From: Undaria pinnatifida | Taxonomy: Eukaryota; Sar; Phaeophyceae; Laminariales; Alariaceae | Assembly: GCA_012845835.1 (NCBI GenBank) | Contig: JABAKD010000019.1 | Location: forward strand, 9,535,584 to 9,599,583 | Direction of reading: 5' to 3' | DNA length: 64,000 nucleotides | Shown: positions 42,611 to 54,860 of the stretch, piece by piece | Numbering within the stretch: the first letter of the stretch is position 1 | How the letters are laid out: every line of letters begins with the position of its first letter | Translations under genes and position numbers: made by a program | Notes under the pieces: model-generated | Told to the model about the DNA's origin: nothing | Database searches by the model: none | Seen by the model: only the letters and a program-made list of their open reading frames with translations

Positions 42611-43769
42611 ACGGCTTTTGACCCTTCTCTCGAATACTCCACAGACAAAGTGGTGCCCTTTGCCGTTTGCCTTGGACGACGTGCCATATTCTTGCGCGGA
42701 GCAGTGATGGCCAAAAAGCCCAGGCTTTTCCAAGACCATCGAGCAGTGGGGCTCATCATGTCGTCGCCTAGTGCAAGCACACGCAAACGCATCGGTCGAG
42801 GCGTGTGCAACTTTGACTCCGGTGTTGGGGGCAGGGAGAAGCAAAACGACGTGTTATCTGGCACCTACGCCGAATTCACGCAGAATCCAGCCAAAAAAAT
42901 TCACCTTTTGAGCTCTGACAACAAGCTTCTGGCTGAATCCAGCCCTCTGGACCCAGTGTGGGGCATTGGTCTCCGAGCGGATGGTCCCAGGGCCAATAAC
43001 CCATGCCAGGGAGAGGAAGAACTTGCTCGGTGAAGCACTTTCTGCCGTTCGCGAAGCTATTCGCGACAATGAGACCGGGTCGGCGCACCCGGCCTCCCAT
43101 AGTCGGTTCCGCACCTGCACTGCGAATGCAAGAACCAAGAGATCTCGTCCGCGCCACGACCGGGTCGTTAACAGCGGCCAGCGCTCGTAAAACTTCCCCT
43201 TCGGCGTTTCAGACCTATTTCTCGGGCGCGTTGGCCAATTAAAAGCCGTGGAGTTTTGGAGGTAGCTTCTAGCGTCGGCCCTGACCTTGAGCTGTCAGAA
43301 CACGGCCCCTGTTTCGTCGAGGGTACTGTGACGCTGGACGACGTTTCGTTCACTATGAAAATCGCGTATGTCAGTCGAGCAACGCTCGACTCGGAGAGGC
43401 ACTGGACTCCTCTAGATGTGGGGACCGGCAGCATTGTTTGGGCTCCCAAACGCCTCCGAGGGTACTGTGGGGACCAAAGTTCAGCATATCCACCGGCCAC
43501 AATACACAGAAGAGCATTGGCAAAGTGGGGACCCTCAATGCACGAGTCCAGCGGTAGCTTGAGTTCGTCACCGCGTTCGATTGCACACTCGAGTACCGCA
43601 AAGGTAGCGCCAACAGCATCGCCGATTTTTCCGGCCCGTTTTCCAGAGCCGCTACGGAGTACGACCGCAGTGGCTTGAAAAAAAATTCAACCTCGTGGGG
43701 TTGACAAGCCCCAACCCCGTATGAGATAGCGGTATCTACCTCCTACGGACCCGCGGGCTGCGCGCTCCC

Positions 43770-43955
43770 TCCTCGCCGATCCCAGGAGTCGGTTCGGGTG
43801 GACTCGCGCCCCTCGCCAAAAGCACTGTCTTAGGTGGGCTCGTGCCCCACACCGAAAGCACTGCTTTGAGTGGACTCGAACCCTCGCCGAAAGCACTGTC
43901 TTGGGTGGGCTCGTGCCCCGCACTGAACATGCTGCCTTGGGTGGGCTTCCTCTCA
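43770..43955. repeat. Internal short tandem repeat of the LTR element, unit about 42-45 bp
   Basis: CCGAAAGCACTGTCTTGGGT followed by GGGCTCGTGCCCC recurs four times with variation, just after the RNase H part. Confidence 0.75.
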
Positions 43956-45844
43956 CCTCTACCGCATTTCACGATTTTCGCACACACGAGCCACGTATAA
44001 GGATTGACGGCCTTTCTGCTTCCCCGGGGAGATTCGTCGCTCGTGCTTCTGCCTCCGTCGCCACTCCCGAAGGCTGTTCCGGCCGCGGGTCGATTTCGCT
44101 TGCCGCTGACACCGTTTTCGCTTCGGTTTTTGCCATACCCATCGAGGGCGGCACGGGCTCCGCAGAAGCCCTGGCTGCAGCGACGCCCATCGCACAGTCG
44201 ATTTATCTATCCCAGAGTTCTACACGGGAGTCGGCCCCCGCCGCGACCACCGGTTCGACTGTGTCCGTCTCCGCTTTGCTTGGCACTCCAGCCCCTCCGT
44301 TGTCGACGACGCGCCGACGAATAGCGACAACAACGGATAATGCACCCCCGCTGTAGACTGTAGATTCGGGCCCGGCGGGGTCCCTCGGCGATCTTCCAGA
44401 CGAGGTGCACGGCCGCGGCCGGCTCCGCCCGCCGCCGCGACCCCTGCTCTTGCCGACTCGCCGGTCCGCACGGTGCCGCTACCGTCCGACCGCGACCACG
44501 CAGAGCCTATATGGAAACTCCTCTCTTACGGCTCACGCCTTCTCCTGGTGACACGCCGACTGCGCATACAAGGTCGGACGCCCTCGGCGACGCTGCTGAA
44601 TTGCAGTTCGCTGATTTCGTCGCGCGTTATTCACATGTCGATTGGAAGCGAGAGCATCACGCTGAGCCGACGTGCCACGCCATGATGCGTTACGTCTCTA
44701 TCGGCCGGCCATCGGTCCTGCCGCCCGACTTTTTGACGTGCTACCCTTCGCACAAGCATCCATCCCTCTCAGACATCAAGGAGCTGGCGGGTAAGGGTCG
44801 ACTACATACAACCGACGACGACATCGTCCTACTCGTCCGTAACCCGGAACTGCCGTCAACAAGGTCGGACAAACCCAACTCTGTGGGGTGAGCTGCTTGC
44901 TTGCTAAACGACGAACCAGTTCGCATTTACGTCCCCCTGCTCATGCGCCCTTGGATCATGCAAGCTTGTCACTCGACGGCCTCTTGTCACCTTGGCACCA
45001 CGCGCACGTTGCGCATGCTGGAGCGGTTTTATTGGTGGATTGGCATGAATGTGTGCACCTGGTGGTGGCATCGCCACTGCTTGAATTGCCAAGCGCGGAA
45101 AACCTCACGGCTGACTGTCCGCTGGCCCATCATCTCAATGCCTCTACCTGGAAGGTCCAGGTGTCGCCGTCAGTGCTGATTACTTCGGCCCCCTTCCGGT
45201 CACACCACGAGCCTACACCTACATCCTGCTGTTCACCGATCGCTTCAATCATCGGGCCGACATGTTCCCCGTCACTGCCGCTGAGTTCACCGCGGAGGGT
45301 ACAGCCAATATCCTGCTAAACCAATTCATCCCCTAGTGGGGGTGCCTGCGCACCATACTCTCGGACAACGGACTGCAGTTCTTCTCCAAGCTTTCGCAAG
45401 CTGTATATCAGATGTTGGGCGTGCGCAAGCTCGCTACAAGCTCCTATCATCCCATCTGTACCGGGGGCGTTGAGCGGGTGAATCACACTATGGCCCAAAT
45501 GCTGGCTATGGTCGTCAACGAACGACAACACGATTGGGACTTGCATCTGCCCCACGTAGAATTCGCTTACAACAATTCCGTCAGCGCGGCGACGGATCTG
45601 GCGCCCAACGAGGTCCACATGGGCAGACTCCCACGGCTGCCCCTGACGGTTTTTGACCGCACTGGTGTCGTGGGACACCAGAGTCTGGCCCGTGACCACC
45701 TGGCCTATTGCGACGTGGCCACCAACCGGCAAAAGCGCGCGAACGACATTGTCCGCGCACACCACGCCCTCACCGTTTCCCGTGTTGACCGCAGAAACTC
45801 CGCCCTAGCCGGCGCGCTGCGTCCAGCACCTAACTTCGCTGTGG

Positions 45845-46510
45845 GTTGTTGTTGTTTTTGTTGTTGTTGCCTCACATTAACTCTTGTAAAAAATCTAGAG
45901 TACGTGGTCACACAAAGGTGCTGGAGCCCTAGGAAGATCCGAAAAACCAAATAAAATCAAAATTCGTCCGGAAAATACTACGCTTTCAAGCCTAAAACGC
46001 ACGATACGAAGAAGGCGCACAAGTGAAAACGTTCAATGCGCAAACTGAACTCACATGGCCACGGGTATCCACTCAACTACAGCATAGAGTTCCCCCGCTC
46101 CCACAACTAACCAACTCGTGGCTACAAACTATAGCGGTTGGGCTGCCTGCCCCGTACGAACCGCGCGGTAATCGTGAGCACAGACGAACGCGCCTGCTGT
46201 CTGGAGTGCTGTCAGAGTGACGACCCGTGGGCATGCTGTGGAACAAGAGCAATCGAACCAAAACCTACAATACAAATATCAATGATCGCCCCGCCTTCCC
46301 GACTTGTTTGAGAGGTTGCAGCGCATCTACGACGCCCGTGCCTGAAAATTGAAAATTGCGGGAGGTTGTTCCCCGTGAAGGGTATACAACTCTTCTACCA
46401 ACTCTACAAAAATCAGTGACGTAAGTAACATGTTGTACTACTGCCTCGTAAAAAAAAACTGAAAAAAAGACGATCGCTGCTCTCGTGATGATGGTGTGCG
46501 TGTGAGTTGT
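45845..46510. other. Stretch without pol similarity between integrase parts
   Basis: About 0.65 kb separates two regions that are normally adjacent in this element family. It starts at a TTGTTGTTGTTTTTG microsatellite and contains nothing I recognise. It may be a later insertion into the fossil. Confidence 0.4.
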
Positions 46511-48392
46511 GAGTGGTTGGGCATGGATGTACAATTCTGCCTCTACCATCCGCCAGGGTGTGAAGGCGAACACCGACACCATGATATTCAAGGCCAAACT
46601 CGCGCTTAACTGGACGGGCCCGTACAAGATCCTGGCCGTCGGTCCCTGCTCCGCCGCCGAGGCTCCGGCCGGTTCGCCGCTCGGGAGCAACCTCCTCTAT
46701 TTGGATTTCCCTTCCGACCTGCCCGGTTCGGACGCTCGGTGTGTGGCCATCGAGCGCTGCAAACCCTGTGCCAATCCCCACGACTGCGGGGACATGCCCA
46801 AATACCTACCGGCGGGGCTGACTCAGTACGTGCTCAACAATTTTTCCAAGACGTCCCCGCCGTACCACGTCACTCATAACAACGTTTCTACTCCCCTCCA
46901 ACGGCTGGAGGTGGAGCAGATCACTGGTCATCAGTCGGTACGGGGGCGAGGTGGCGTCATCGCGGTGCTATACAAGACGCATTGGGCGGGACTCTCCGAA
47001 CCTTCCTGGGAGCGGGAAATGGACCTCCACCTCTCCCGCTCCCACATCTTGCGTTATTGGGCCGGAACCCCGGACCAGCATCGCCAAACCAACCGCCTGT
47101 ACCGCCGAATGCGGATCGGGGCGGCACAGCGTGAGCTCTCCCGCAACAACGGGGAACGTTTCCTAGCGCCGGGCTACGCCTGTGTTCCCCACGCCGATTG
47201 GCTCGTCGCTACCACGACACAGTGCTCCTTGAGGGAGCCCACTTTTGGTACAAGGGAGACGATGGGTTATGGCGGCTTGGGAAAATCAGCGCGAGCACTA
47301 CCGAGGACAAGGTATACCTGGTCCGCTTTCTGGACAACCCGGGACCGATTAAACTTCCTCTTCCCCCGGCGCGCTACACGACTTCGACAGGAGCCGTACG
47401 AGGCTCTTGGTGCTTGCAAGTTCACATCGCCAGTGCGTTTCCTCGAGGAATCCAACGTAACGTAGACGAATCTCGAGGCGCGGCCGTGGGCAGTTGACTT
47501 CCAAGCCGCCACCGCTCCTCGATAGTTCTTCAATTTTTGGGGTTGTGAGGTTTGAGTCTTTGTCTTTGGGTTGTTCGTAGTGTCCTGAGAGTCTTCGTCG
47601 GGTTTTGGGGCGGTTCTTTCCATTATTTTTTTCTTTCTGTCCTGCCGAACCCCTTGATCAGTGCCGGGCCAGGGTTCGGGTAAAACGCCGCTATCTGAGG
47701 CGCAGGGCTCTCGCTTTTTCGTCATTTGTTCAATTTCGCCCTGCCGACGCCCTCCTCAGCCCAGAATCGGGGGGCGATCAGGGTACCCTGTTCGCGCGTT
47801 ACGTGGTACAGGGCTATGTACGGGTCAGTGTGTCATCTTTTTTCTTTTGTGTGCTGTATGTGTTCTACTTTGTTCTTTCGATCAAACATTTCCCCCCCTC
47901 GCGGGGCTGTAGGTATTGCCACCTTCCATCCCGGGTATTTGTCGTTTCCTCGTCTGAGCCCCCGGCATGCCGATGGCCCGCGGGAGGTTTTTCGCGTGAC
48001 TTCTCCCTTGTGTTAGCGCCTGTGTTCCCCTCCATATCGACGGGGGCTCGGCTCACCATAGTACCTTTTCTGTGGTTGGTTTGCCGTAGGGCCTTTCCTG
48101 CCCGCCCCCGATACACCGGCGGTATGCGGCAGGTTCTAGATCCTTTTCTACCCCCCCCCGCCACACCGGCGGCACGCGGCATGTTTTTGATGGGTGACGT
48201 TTGCCTTGTTGTAGGGTCTACGTTTCTTTCAACTGCTTTTCTTCGCGTGTTCCTGGCTCCATAGCCAGATCGTTAGAGGTATGGGAGTGGGTTTTGAGGA
48301 GCCGCATCTTCGACTCATGGTCTAGTTCGTAGAACCGGAGTTTCCCCGAATCTCCCATATTTCTGCATTTGCGACTCATCAGGGTGGGCTAG

Positions 48393-48658
48393 TGTTAAGA
48401 TACGGCCCCGAAAGGCCTCTAATTATCCGAATTTGAGATCGGATGGAAGGGTTTCGTATGATAAGGTTGGTGTTTATATTCGGGAAGTTGGGAAATAGAT
48501 CGAAGGCACGCGCCTCCGATCTCAGAAGCTATCCGGGGCTCTGGTGGAACCGAATGAAGCTACGTCTCTACGAAGGTAACAAAGTGAGTACTCTCCGAGG
48601 ACCTGCTCAATTGGCAGACCTGCAGGGGGCACTCTGTGTCTCCACCTGTAACCTTACA
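48393..48658 (+). repeat. Right LTR of the Ty3/gypsy element
   Basis: It begins TGTTAAGATACGGCCCCG and ends TGTAACCTTACA. It is preceded by CATCAGGGTGGGCTAG, the likely plus-strand priming tract. Confidence 0.9.
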
Positions 48659-49842
48659 TAGGGTTGTACGGAACTGACAGAAGTCCCGGGTACGGGTAAT
48701 TCCCAGGTAAATACCCGCCTCAAAAGGGGCGAAAAAACAACAAGTTGACAGGTACGAAAAAGACAAAATTGTCAACGCATTTTATTTCCAATCACTGCGA
48801 TTGGCATACTGCATACACTGATGCACTCATAGGAAATTACGCATACGTCTACTACTACTACTGCTGTTCTTCTGTAACACAGATCATACCCATAGCGTAG
48901 TATATATACCCCGGCTATGGCGTCTAAAACAAAAATGGCGGTGGCAAGCCCAATTTTTCCAATAGCTCGATAAGCCAAGTGTCACGACAATGAAGAACCA
49001 AAGCCACCGAAAACACAGAGAATAATGCACGACTTCGATGATATGATGGCGAGTTCTGCATTATTCCGATCGGAAAAAAAAACATTGACTATACGCAATA
49101 CGTGGTTTCCCAATAGGAGGGGAAAAACGTTTTTAAAACAATCGAATCGAATTCATCCCGATTAATAAAAAAGAATAATTTCGATTCAAAAGTGTCCTTC
49201 GTTGATACGTTGATACGTACGTGCCCTTAGAAACGAAAGAAACATCAACATCAACAGGTGCTCTTCTTATTGTATGATACGTACTGCTGTTTTCTGTGTT
49301 CGGTGTTCGGTTTGTGTGACTGACAAGACATGACGACATCCTAATTGATGCATAATGTGGAAGAGTCGTGGTGCCGGAAGGTGGGAGGGAAAGGACGCAG
49401 GGGTATCAGCTTCGCTTGGACACAGCACCGGTTCTTCTTTGTAGATTTCTTATTGTTGGCGTTGAGCTATGAGAAGCTTGAGGAGACAGGAAAGGAGGAG
49501 GAGTGAGAGCATGGGGGTGGGGTGAGGCTCACAAAGTTCGCTTCGCCCTCCAGCATTGATGCTGCGCTCTCTTCTGGACCTTTACCCATGGAACGTACAA
49601 GGAACATTCTCCTAGATGTTCTATATTGCCATGAGCGCTCAACGCGCTTACTTCTATCTATCTTGTCCAGAGGAGGAACGTTCCATTGCCGAGAACGCTC
49701 TTGTGGCATAAGCTAGCTAGATTCCACGGGGTTATCTTCTCCACTCAGAATATTCCGTTCAAGAGAATCATCTTGTAGCCAATAGGCCATGACTTTGCGG
49801 GTTATCCCGAATCTATTGCCAGCTATAGTGACACTATACTAC

Positions 49843-50230
49843 ATTAGCCCACCCTGAATAGTCGTATATGCAGACCTCAAGACGGTCGAAGGGCGACGAC
49901 AAAGTTCATCCTAAAAGACCGGGAAAGGGGGTCGAAGATGCGGCTATTCGAAACAAAGAGATGAGTCTATAGATTCCCCCACACCTCGTAATGAGGCCTA
50001 AACATCAAGGATAGGGCCATTTACTAATAAAGCAGATCGCTGAAAGAAAGGCCATAACAAGATAGAGGAAGACGGAAAGCCCAGATTGGGGCAACCTAAG
50101 TAGAGCAGCCAAAGCTGGAAACGAAAAAGGAAACCTGAAGACGAAGCGAAGATAGCAATAAAGGCAAAATCGAATCGAAGACAAAGGGAAAGACAGAAAA
50201 ACATATTACCGGAGCGATCTATGTGGGACC
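49843..50230 (-). mobile_element. Fragment of a related LTR element, fossil
   Basis: On the - strand, CGCATCTTCGACCCC and then TTCAGGGTGGGCTAATG resemble the 3' internal end and LTR junction of the large element (CATCTTCGACTCATGG, CAGGGTGGGCTAGTG). An LTR-like sequence TGTAGTATAGTGTCACTATA would start at 49843 and run to lower coordinates, but it differs from the large element's LTR. The far end could not be set. Confidence 0.4.
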
Positions 50231-50264
50231 CAGGGAGGGGCGAACGGAGATTCGTTAGCCATAC

Positions 50265-50535
50265 AGGGTATGAATGCCCTACAGAACTTACAGAAGTTCT
50301 TTGTAGGGTAATACCCCGGTAAATACCCCGGGTATGGTTTGTGCGTACCCTACAGAACCCAACATGTAAAAAATACACTCCAGCTGTGAGATCGAAGATT
50401 TGGAAGATTTCGCCGGAACTCATATTTGCAAGCTGTGTACAGCAGTTGCACAGGTATATTATAAAAACAAAAATACACTCCAGCTGTGAGATCGAAGATT
50501 TTGTCGAAACTCATCTTTGCAAGCTGTGTGTGATA
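50265..50535. repeat. Composite minisatellite (copy 2)
   Basis: GAACTTACAGAAGTTCTTTG, the hairpin GGGTAATACCCCGGTAAATA, and two copies of CAGCTGTGAGATCGAAGATT with CATATTTGCAAGCTGTGT-type text match copy 1 at 39545-40202. Confidence 0.7.
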
Positions 50536-50649
50536 GATGCTCCGATCACGCGTGTTACGGGTTGTGCGTCCTCATTAAGGATACAGGTCGGCGACTCCCC
50601 TTGGAACTACAGTGTAGCTTGTACCAGGGTCAACAGGGTGATGTTAGTC

Positions 50650-50975
50650 AGTCTGTGCGCGTAAAGTATAAAACCCGTTTTTGAAGGGGACACAATCTGG
50701 CAGCTGTTGACGGAAATGCATCAGTTTATAAAGTGTATCCTGTAAGTCGTATAACCGGTGAGGGGAGGGCGGAGATTATAAGGGCGTGGGGGCCGGGATT
50801 TGAACAAGAGGGAGCGCGGGGGGGGGGCTGGGTGGGGGCAGCTCAATCTGTGCGCGGAAACTATAAATCCTTTAAGGAGACCAAATCTGACGGTTGTGGA
50901 AGGAATGCATCAGTTTATCATGTATAACCTGTAAGTCGTACAACCGGTGAGGAGAGGGCGGAGTATATGTTACAC
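50650..50975. repeat. Two-unit tandem repeat, period about 189 bp
   Basis: CAGTCTGTGCGCGTAAAGTA, AATGCATCAGTTTATAA, CTGTAAGTCGTATAACCGGT and GAGGGCGGAGATTATA recur as CAATCTGTGCGCGGAAACTA, AATGCATCAGTTTATCA, CTGTAAGTCGTACAACCGGT and GAGGGCGGAGTATA. The second unit follows a G run at 50820. Confidence 0.75.
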
Positions 50976-51714
50976 GTTACAGCGGTACACGTAATTGCGT
51001 GTTATCAAAACAACGGTATAGTAGGAGACGCCCCACGATCCCGCCCATGCAACGGGCGGCTAAAATATGTATCAAAAGTCGCCCCCAACGAAGCAGCGAG
51101 GGGGGGTGGTCGGCGGGGCACGTGAGTAAACAAATAAAGTAGACGCATGCATGCACGTGGTCGTGGGCGAAGGACCAAAAGCGCAAAGAAAGATAGGTTT
51201 TGCGCACAGATAGTATACTAGTAGCAGCCGCCTACGCAACTTGAGTCGCTTGAACGACCAATCGACACACGCATTACAATAGGCAAAATTACAGTGCGTG
51301 CGGAACCTACCTATCACGAAAATCGGCGCGACATGCGGCAAACATGATGCCCCTACGAGCGAAACTGGCAAAGGAATCAAGAGGGTCCCTGGCCTTTGTT
51401 TTATCCCATCATCGCCTAGAACAGTAATCATCATCGAGAGGAAGGGTTTGGGAAAGTTGGGAAAACAGCGGCTACGATAGGAGCATACACAGCTAACTGC
51501 TTTGCGCAGAAAAGGTGTACCTGTTTTTGGCGAAAATGCTTCTGACTGGCTGGGCTCCTCGACCGGGGTCAACCGACGAACTGAGAGGCACCGCCCAGTA
51601 AATTTGGAATACTTTATGCGTTTGTTCAATGGAGTACTTTTGTTTAGTATTTACAACCTACATGGGCCATGGGAGAGGGGGGATTTGTTCATCATCAGGT
51701 TGCACCTTTTCTGT

Positions 51715-51965
51715 TTTTTCTCTCACATTATTATGAATGTTTTCGGGCGAGTTGACGTTAGTAGATTTTTTTTGGAGCGAGGTCTCCCAGGAAATTTAGG
51801 TGCAGCCCCACCGCAGCACGTGTCGAGACGAAGCAGCCACCGAAACGGAAACGGAAGGCGAAAGGCGAAGAGCCACAAAAAAACAGAACCCAGTTCAACG
51901 TTTGAACCGGCAACAAGCAGAGCAAGTGGTGCGTGAGTGCGAGCTGACCACGTCGCCTCAGTGCC
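51715..51965 (-). mobile_element. Possible further SINE
   Basis: On the - strand, TGGTCAGCTCGCACTCACG (A-box-like) precedes TTGCCGGTTCAAACGTTG (B-box-like) at about the right distance. The following body does not match SINE-1 or SINE-2. Weak call. Confidence 0.25.
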
Positions 51966-52259
51966 GCAAGGTTCGTCCGCGTTGCGTTTGATTGCCCAGA
52001 CAAGGGCGTCACGACTACGTGTGATACCTGAGCAATTTTTCATGCGCAGATACTTACATGAAAGCGCCGGTTGAAGTAATGGACGCGTAGCGCGCTGAAG
52101 AAAGGATGAGCTTGATGGGCCCTGGTCATCAAGAAAGCAAACCTACGTTGGCCAAGCTGAAAAGCGTTTTTTTGAGTGCTTGAGCCTAGCAATTCCTCCC
52201 TGGTCGTAGCAAGCGCTTGGACGGACGGAGGTGCATCTAACTCTATGCCGAATGGTATA

Positions 52260-52605
52260 TGCTTTCATGGCCAACATGCTTCCATGGCCAAAGCTAGTCC
52301 TGCGGCCGACGAAGGCTGCTCCGGCCGCCCTTCGCAAAAAACAGGGACTTCGATGCTGCCCACACCATCCCGCCGCTCCAGGAAGGTAGATGCTTACTCG
52401 GGAGTCCCTTGTGTCGAAAAAGGCGTGAGTGCGAAGGGGCGCACCTGCTAACCTTCACCGAGTCGCTTGTTATGCTTCCGTGGCCAATAATCACACTAAT
52501 ACGGACCGACGAAGGCTGGCCCGGCCAGCCTTTGTCATCAACAGTGAGAACAGCTCGATCTCTATGCTTCCCCCGCTCCAGGGGGTCAGGAAAGGTTGCT
52601 ATAAA
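52260..52605. repeat. Two-unit tandem repeat, period about 200 bp
   Basis: ATGCTTCCATGGCCAAAG, GACGAAGGCTGCTCCGGCCG and CCCGCCGCTCCAGGAAGG recur as ATGCTTCCGTGGCCAATA, GACGAAGGCTGGCCCGGCCA and CCCGCTCCAGGGGGTCAGGA. Confidence 0.65.
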
Positions 52606-53075
52606 GGTTCTGTCGTCGGATATTAATAAATACCTATTCACAGATTCTCTACATACCGGTGTTGAAACTTTTTGGCTTAGGTTCCCCCTCGTTATCTCAG
52701 GCCTCGCCCCGTTGCTTTGTGGTGTAAGGCAGACTATAGACCTTTGGCCCCTTCGGCACACGTCTGAGTTAGCAGTTTTTACCTACATACGACCAACAGC
52801 ATTTCAGTAGTACTTCGTGTACCTGACCCACCGCCGCCATGCTCACTCAGCATAAATTAAATATTACAAGGTGAACGCGTGCACCCAGCAAGGGTTTCGA
52901 GGTGATTTTAATCGCGCGTACAACCGTACGGGGGTGGAATATGACCCGTTAAGGATTGACAAGACCTCCTATAGTGCGTGCGCACACTCTCTGACGCCCC
53001 ACCTTCCCGCACGGGGCGGTCAAAGGCCGATCGACAGGCACCTGTCTCACTTCCCTTGGCAGCCGGCCCCCATTC

Positions 53076-53588
53076 ATGCCCAGAATATGGGTCCGAGACA
53101 AACAATCACCACGTCCACTTCCACCACAATCAAAAGTACCGTCGGCTCCATCTCCAGCTAAATGGGCGCGGCGGTCTTTTGTGGCGTCGGCGTCGCCGCC
53201 CTCCCAGCCCGATTTGAGCAACGTTCTTTTTTCGTTCCCTTGTTCCCAAGCGGCATTCGTAGTGGACGGAAGCCTTACCACGGGGCTGGGGCGACGGAAG
53301 ACACTGTGGCGTGTGCTGCGGCAGCCTCCCGCCGTCTTGTGCCTTGTTTTATTTTCGGTTTTTCTCCATGCGTCAAAAGCACCATCTTCTGAAGAGGAGG
53401 AGAAGGGAGCGCTTCCTCGGAAGTTTCTTGAGAACTTTCCGTCGCTTGTGGCTCTTCCTCCTCTCCTGCTCCGTGCGGCGCTGCGATGGTACTCTCCTCG
53501 TTGCCCTCGTCCTAGCCTCTCCGGTGCGGTGTGTGGGCGAAGGGTTCCCTCGCTTGGACTTCCAGCGAAAGGAATCACTGATTGATAG
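53076..53588 (+). CDS. Uncharacterised open region, strand uncertain
   Basis: A + strand frame of 169 codons starts ATG at 53076 and contains one hydrophobic stretch (AVLCLVLFSVFLHASKAP) after a basic segment. A - strand frame of 227 codons covers 52949-53632 with Ser/Arg/Gly-rich composition. Two long opposite frames in non-repetitive GC-rich DNA suggest that one is real, but neither shows a domain and no splice partner was found. Confidence 0.25.
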
Positions 53589-53695
53589 AGCAGTCGGTGG
53601 TGGGGCTGTTCAGGTGTTGGTTTAGGTGCCACGCAACGGGTGCGGAATCTGAAAGATATATATATATGTCGGCGTTTTTTGTTTTTTTACATGTT

Positions 53696-53863
53696 CTAAA
53701 TGCAGCAGTGGCCCACTCTATAGCGCCGGTATGTGTCCTGTAGCGGCAACCGGCACTACTCCGCATACTGCCACCACTTGTTCCCATCTGTACCAAGCGA
53801 TATCACAGACACTATAGCGTGCAACCGGCATCATCAATCGGCGCTATAGAGGGACCCCTACTG
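53696..53863. mobile_element. MITE-C copy
   Basis: It begins GGCCCACTCTATAGCGCCGG and ends ATCGGCGCTATAGAGGGACC; the ends pair as CTCTATAGCGCCG inverted repeats. The interior GCGGCAACCGGCACTACTCC and TGTACCAAGCGATATCACAG matches 32583-32765. Confidence 0.8.
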
Positions 53864-54189
53864 TGCGACATGGGCGCCTTCCACGGCAGCACGCCATCGT
53901 CGCACCAAGTACCCCTGCAGGTTCCCCCAGCTATTCGACACCCGCTCCACGGCCGCATGCATCATGAGAGATGTCGCGGAAAGAAACCGCGACCATCGCC
54001 GCGAGCAAAACGCCGATGCCTGTTTGGTTCATATTTCGAGAGCCTGCCGCGTTCGCATTTTTTCCTCGTCGTCTCAATTTGTCCATTTGGCATACCACGA
54101 CGCTTCACGCTCCAGGAATGGAAAAGAGGGAGAGAGGGAGATTGAAACGGTGTTACTGTATCCATTTTGGACCCCCCCCCCCCCCCCGT

Positions 54190-54310
54190 TTTTAGGAGCG
54201 GTTTACTGAGCCCCTTTAGAGCCCCCGAACCCCTCCCTATACTAAATCCAAGTAGTTCTCGTCCCCAAAAACGGGTTTCTAGTTGTAGGGGGAGTCAACA
54301 ATAGGGTGGG
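54190..54310. repeat. Dispersed segment also found at 26945-27085
   Basis: TAGAGCCCCCGAACCCCTCC and CTCGTCCCCAAAAACGGGTT match the first copy. As there, it adjoins a C-run (54174-54187). Confidence 0.5.
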
Positions 54311-54436
54311 ATATATTTCTCAGTAGTAGAGGGGTTCGTTTCGTGTCGTGTCACCGGGAGGCGCGCCGCTGTCGAAACAAATGAATGCCAGCGCACCGCT
54401 GCCGCAGCAAACATAAACTCACTCGGATCCAGAGAC

Positions 54437-54570
54437 GATCCAAACCACGCTATTCTGGGCAGGAACTCGCGGAAGTCCAACGGCTGGCCCAACCTTGACC
54501 TTGGGTCGATAGTGTCCAGTAACAAGTCCTTCGGCTTCGGCGTCGCCGTGTTGAATGCGTTCGTTCGCAG
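54437..54570 (-). CDS. Probable exon of unknown gene, EF-hand-like segment possible
   Basis: On the - strand the frame reads TATPKPKDLLLDTIDPRSRL, then GQPLDFREFLPRIAWFGSSL and stops matching a coding pattern at a good donor (GATCCGA|GTGAGT). The PLDFREFL segment resembles the exiting end of an EF-hand, but the calcium loop is not canonical. A clear acceptor was not found, so its start is approximate. It may belong with the exon at 54861-55107, but the splice phases do not fit directly. Confidence 0.4.
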
Positions 54571-54860
54571 GTCGTAAGAGCGGGCGGCGGGCGAGCGGAG
54601 GGGTGGGTTGGTTGTTTAGTCAGTCGGTGCGGTCACCCAATGACAGCTCGGCAGCATCTGCCATGAACACCAGGCACGCGATACGAGGTCGGCGCATTGA
54701 TCGCATACATGCGATGAGACCCTACAAAGGGAAGTACTGACAAGTCTAATAATTAATCGGCGTGCTAAGTTTATTTGGATGTTTAAGTACGATGCCGAAA
54801 GCGTTGCGCCGCAAACTTTGCTGCTGGTGATCTTGTTGCGGTTTAAATCGGTTCACTTAC

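Larger units (their letters stand above)
40203..48658 (+). mobile_element. Ty3/gypsy (chromovirus-type) LTR retrotransposon, broken fossil
   Basis: Two direct LTRs (40203-40476 and 48393-48658) bound the element, and TAGG is duplicated on both sides (40199-40202 and 48659-48662). A tRNA primer site follows the left LTR. Internal parts in order: a nucleocapsid-like CCHC zinc-knuckle region about 40550-40640; long non-coding-looking repeats; a reverse transcriptase/RNase H region ending near 43640; an integrase zinc-binding and core region about 44890-45840; an integrase C-terminal part and a chromodomain about 46510-47080. The order with integrase last and a terminal chromodomain identifies the chromovirus branch of Ty3/gypsy. 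The element is clearly broken, with many lesions in all coding parts. The LTRs differ at roughly 16 positions plus about four short gaps over 266 bp (about 6 percent), so it is an old insertion. Confidence 0.9.

Noticed and set aside
51072-51629. 185-codon - strand open frame
   Set aside because: Composition is Cys/Arg/Phe-rich without pattern, no splice context, no family; likely chance.
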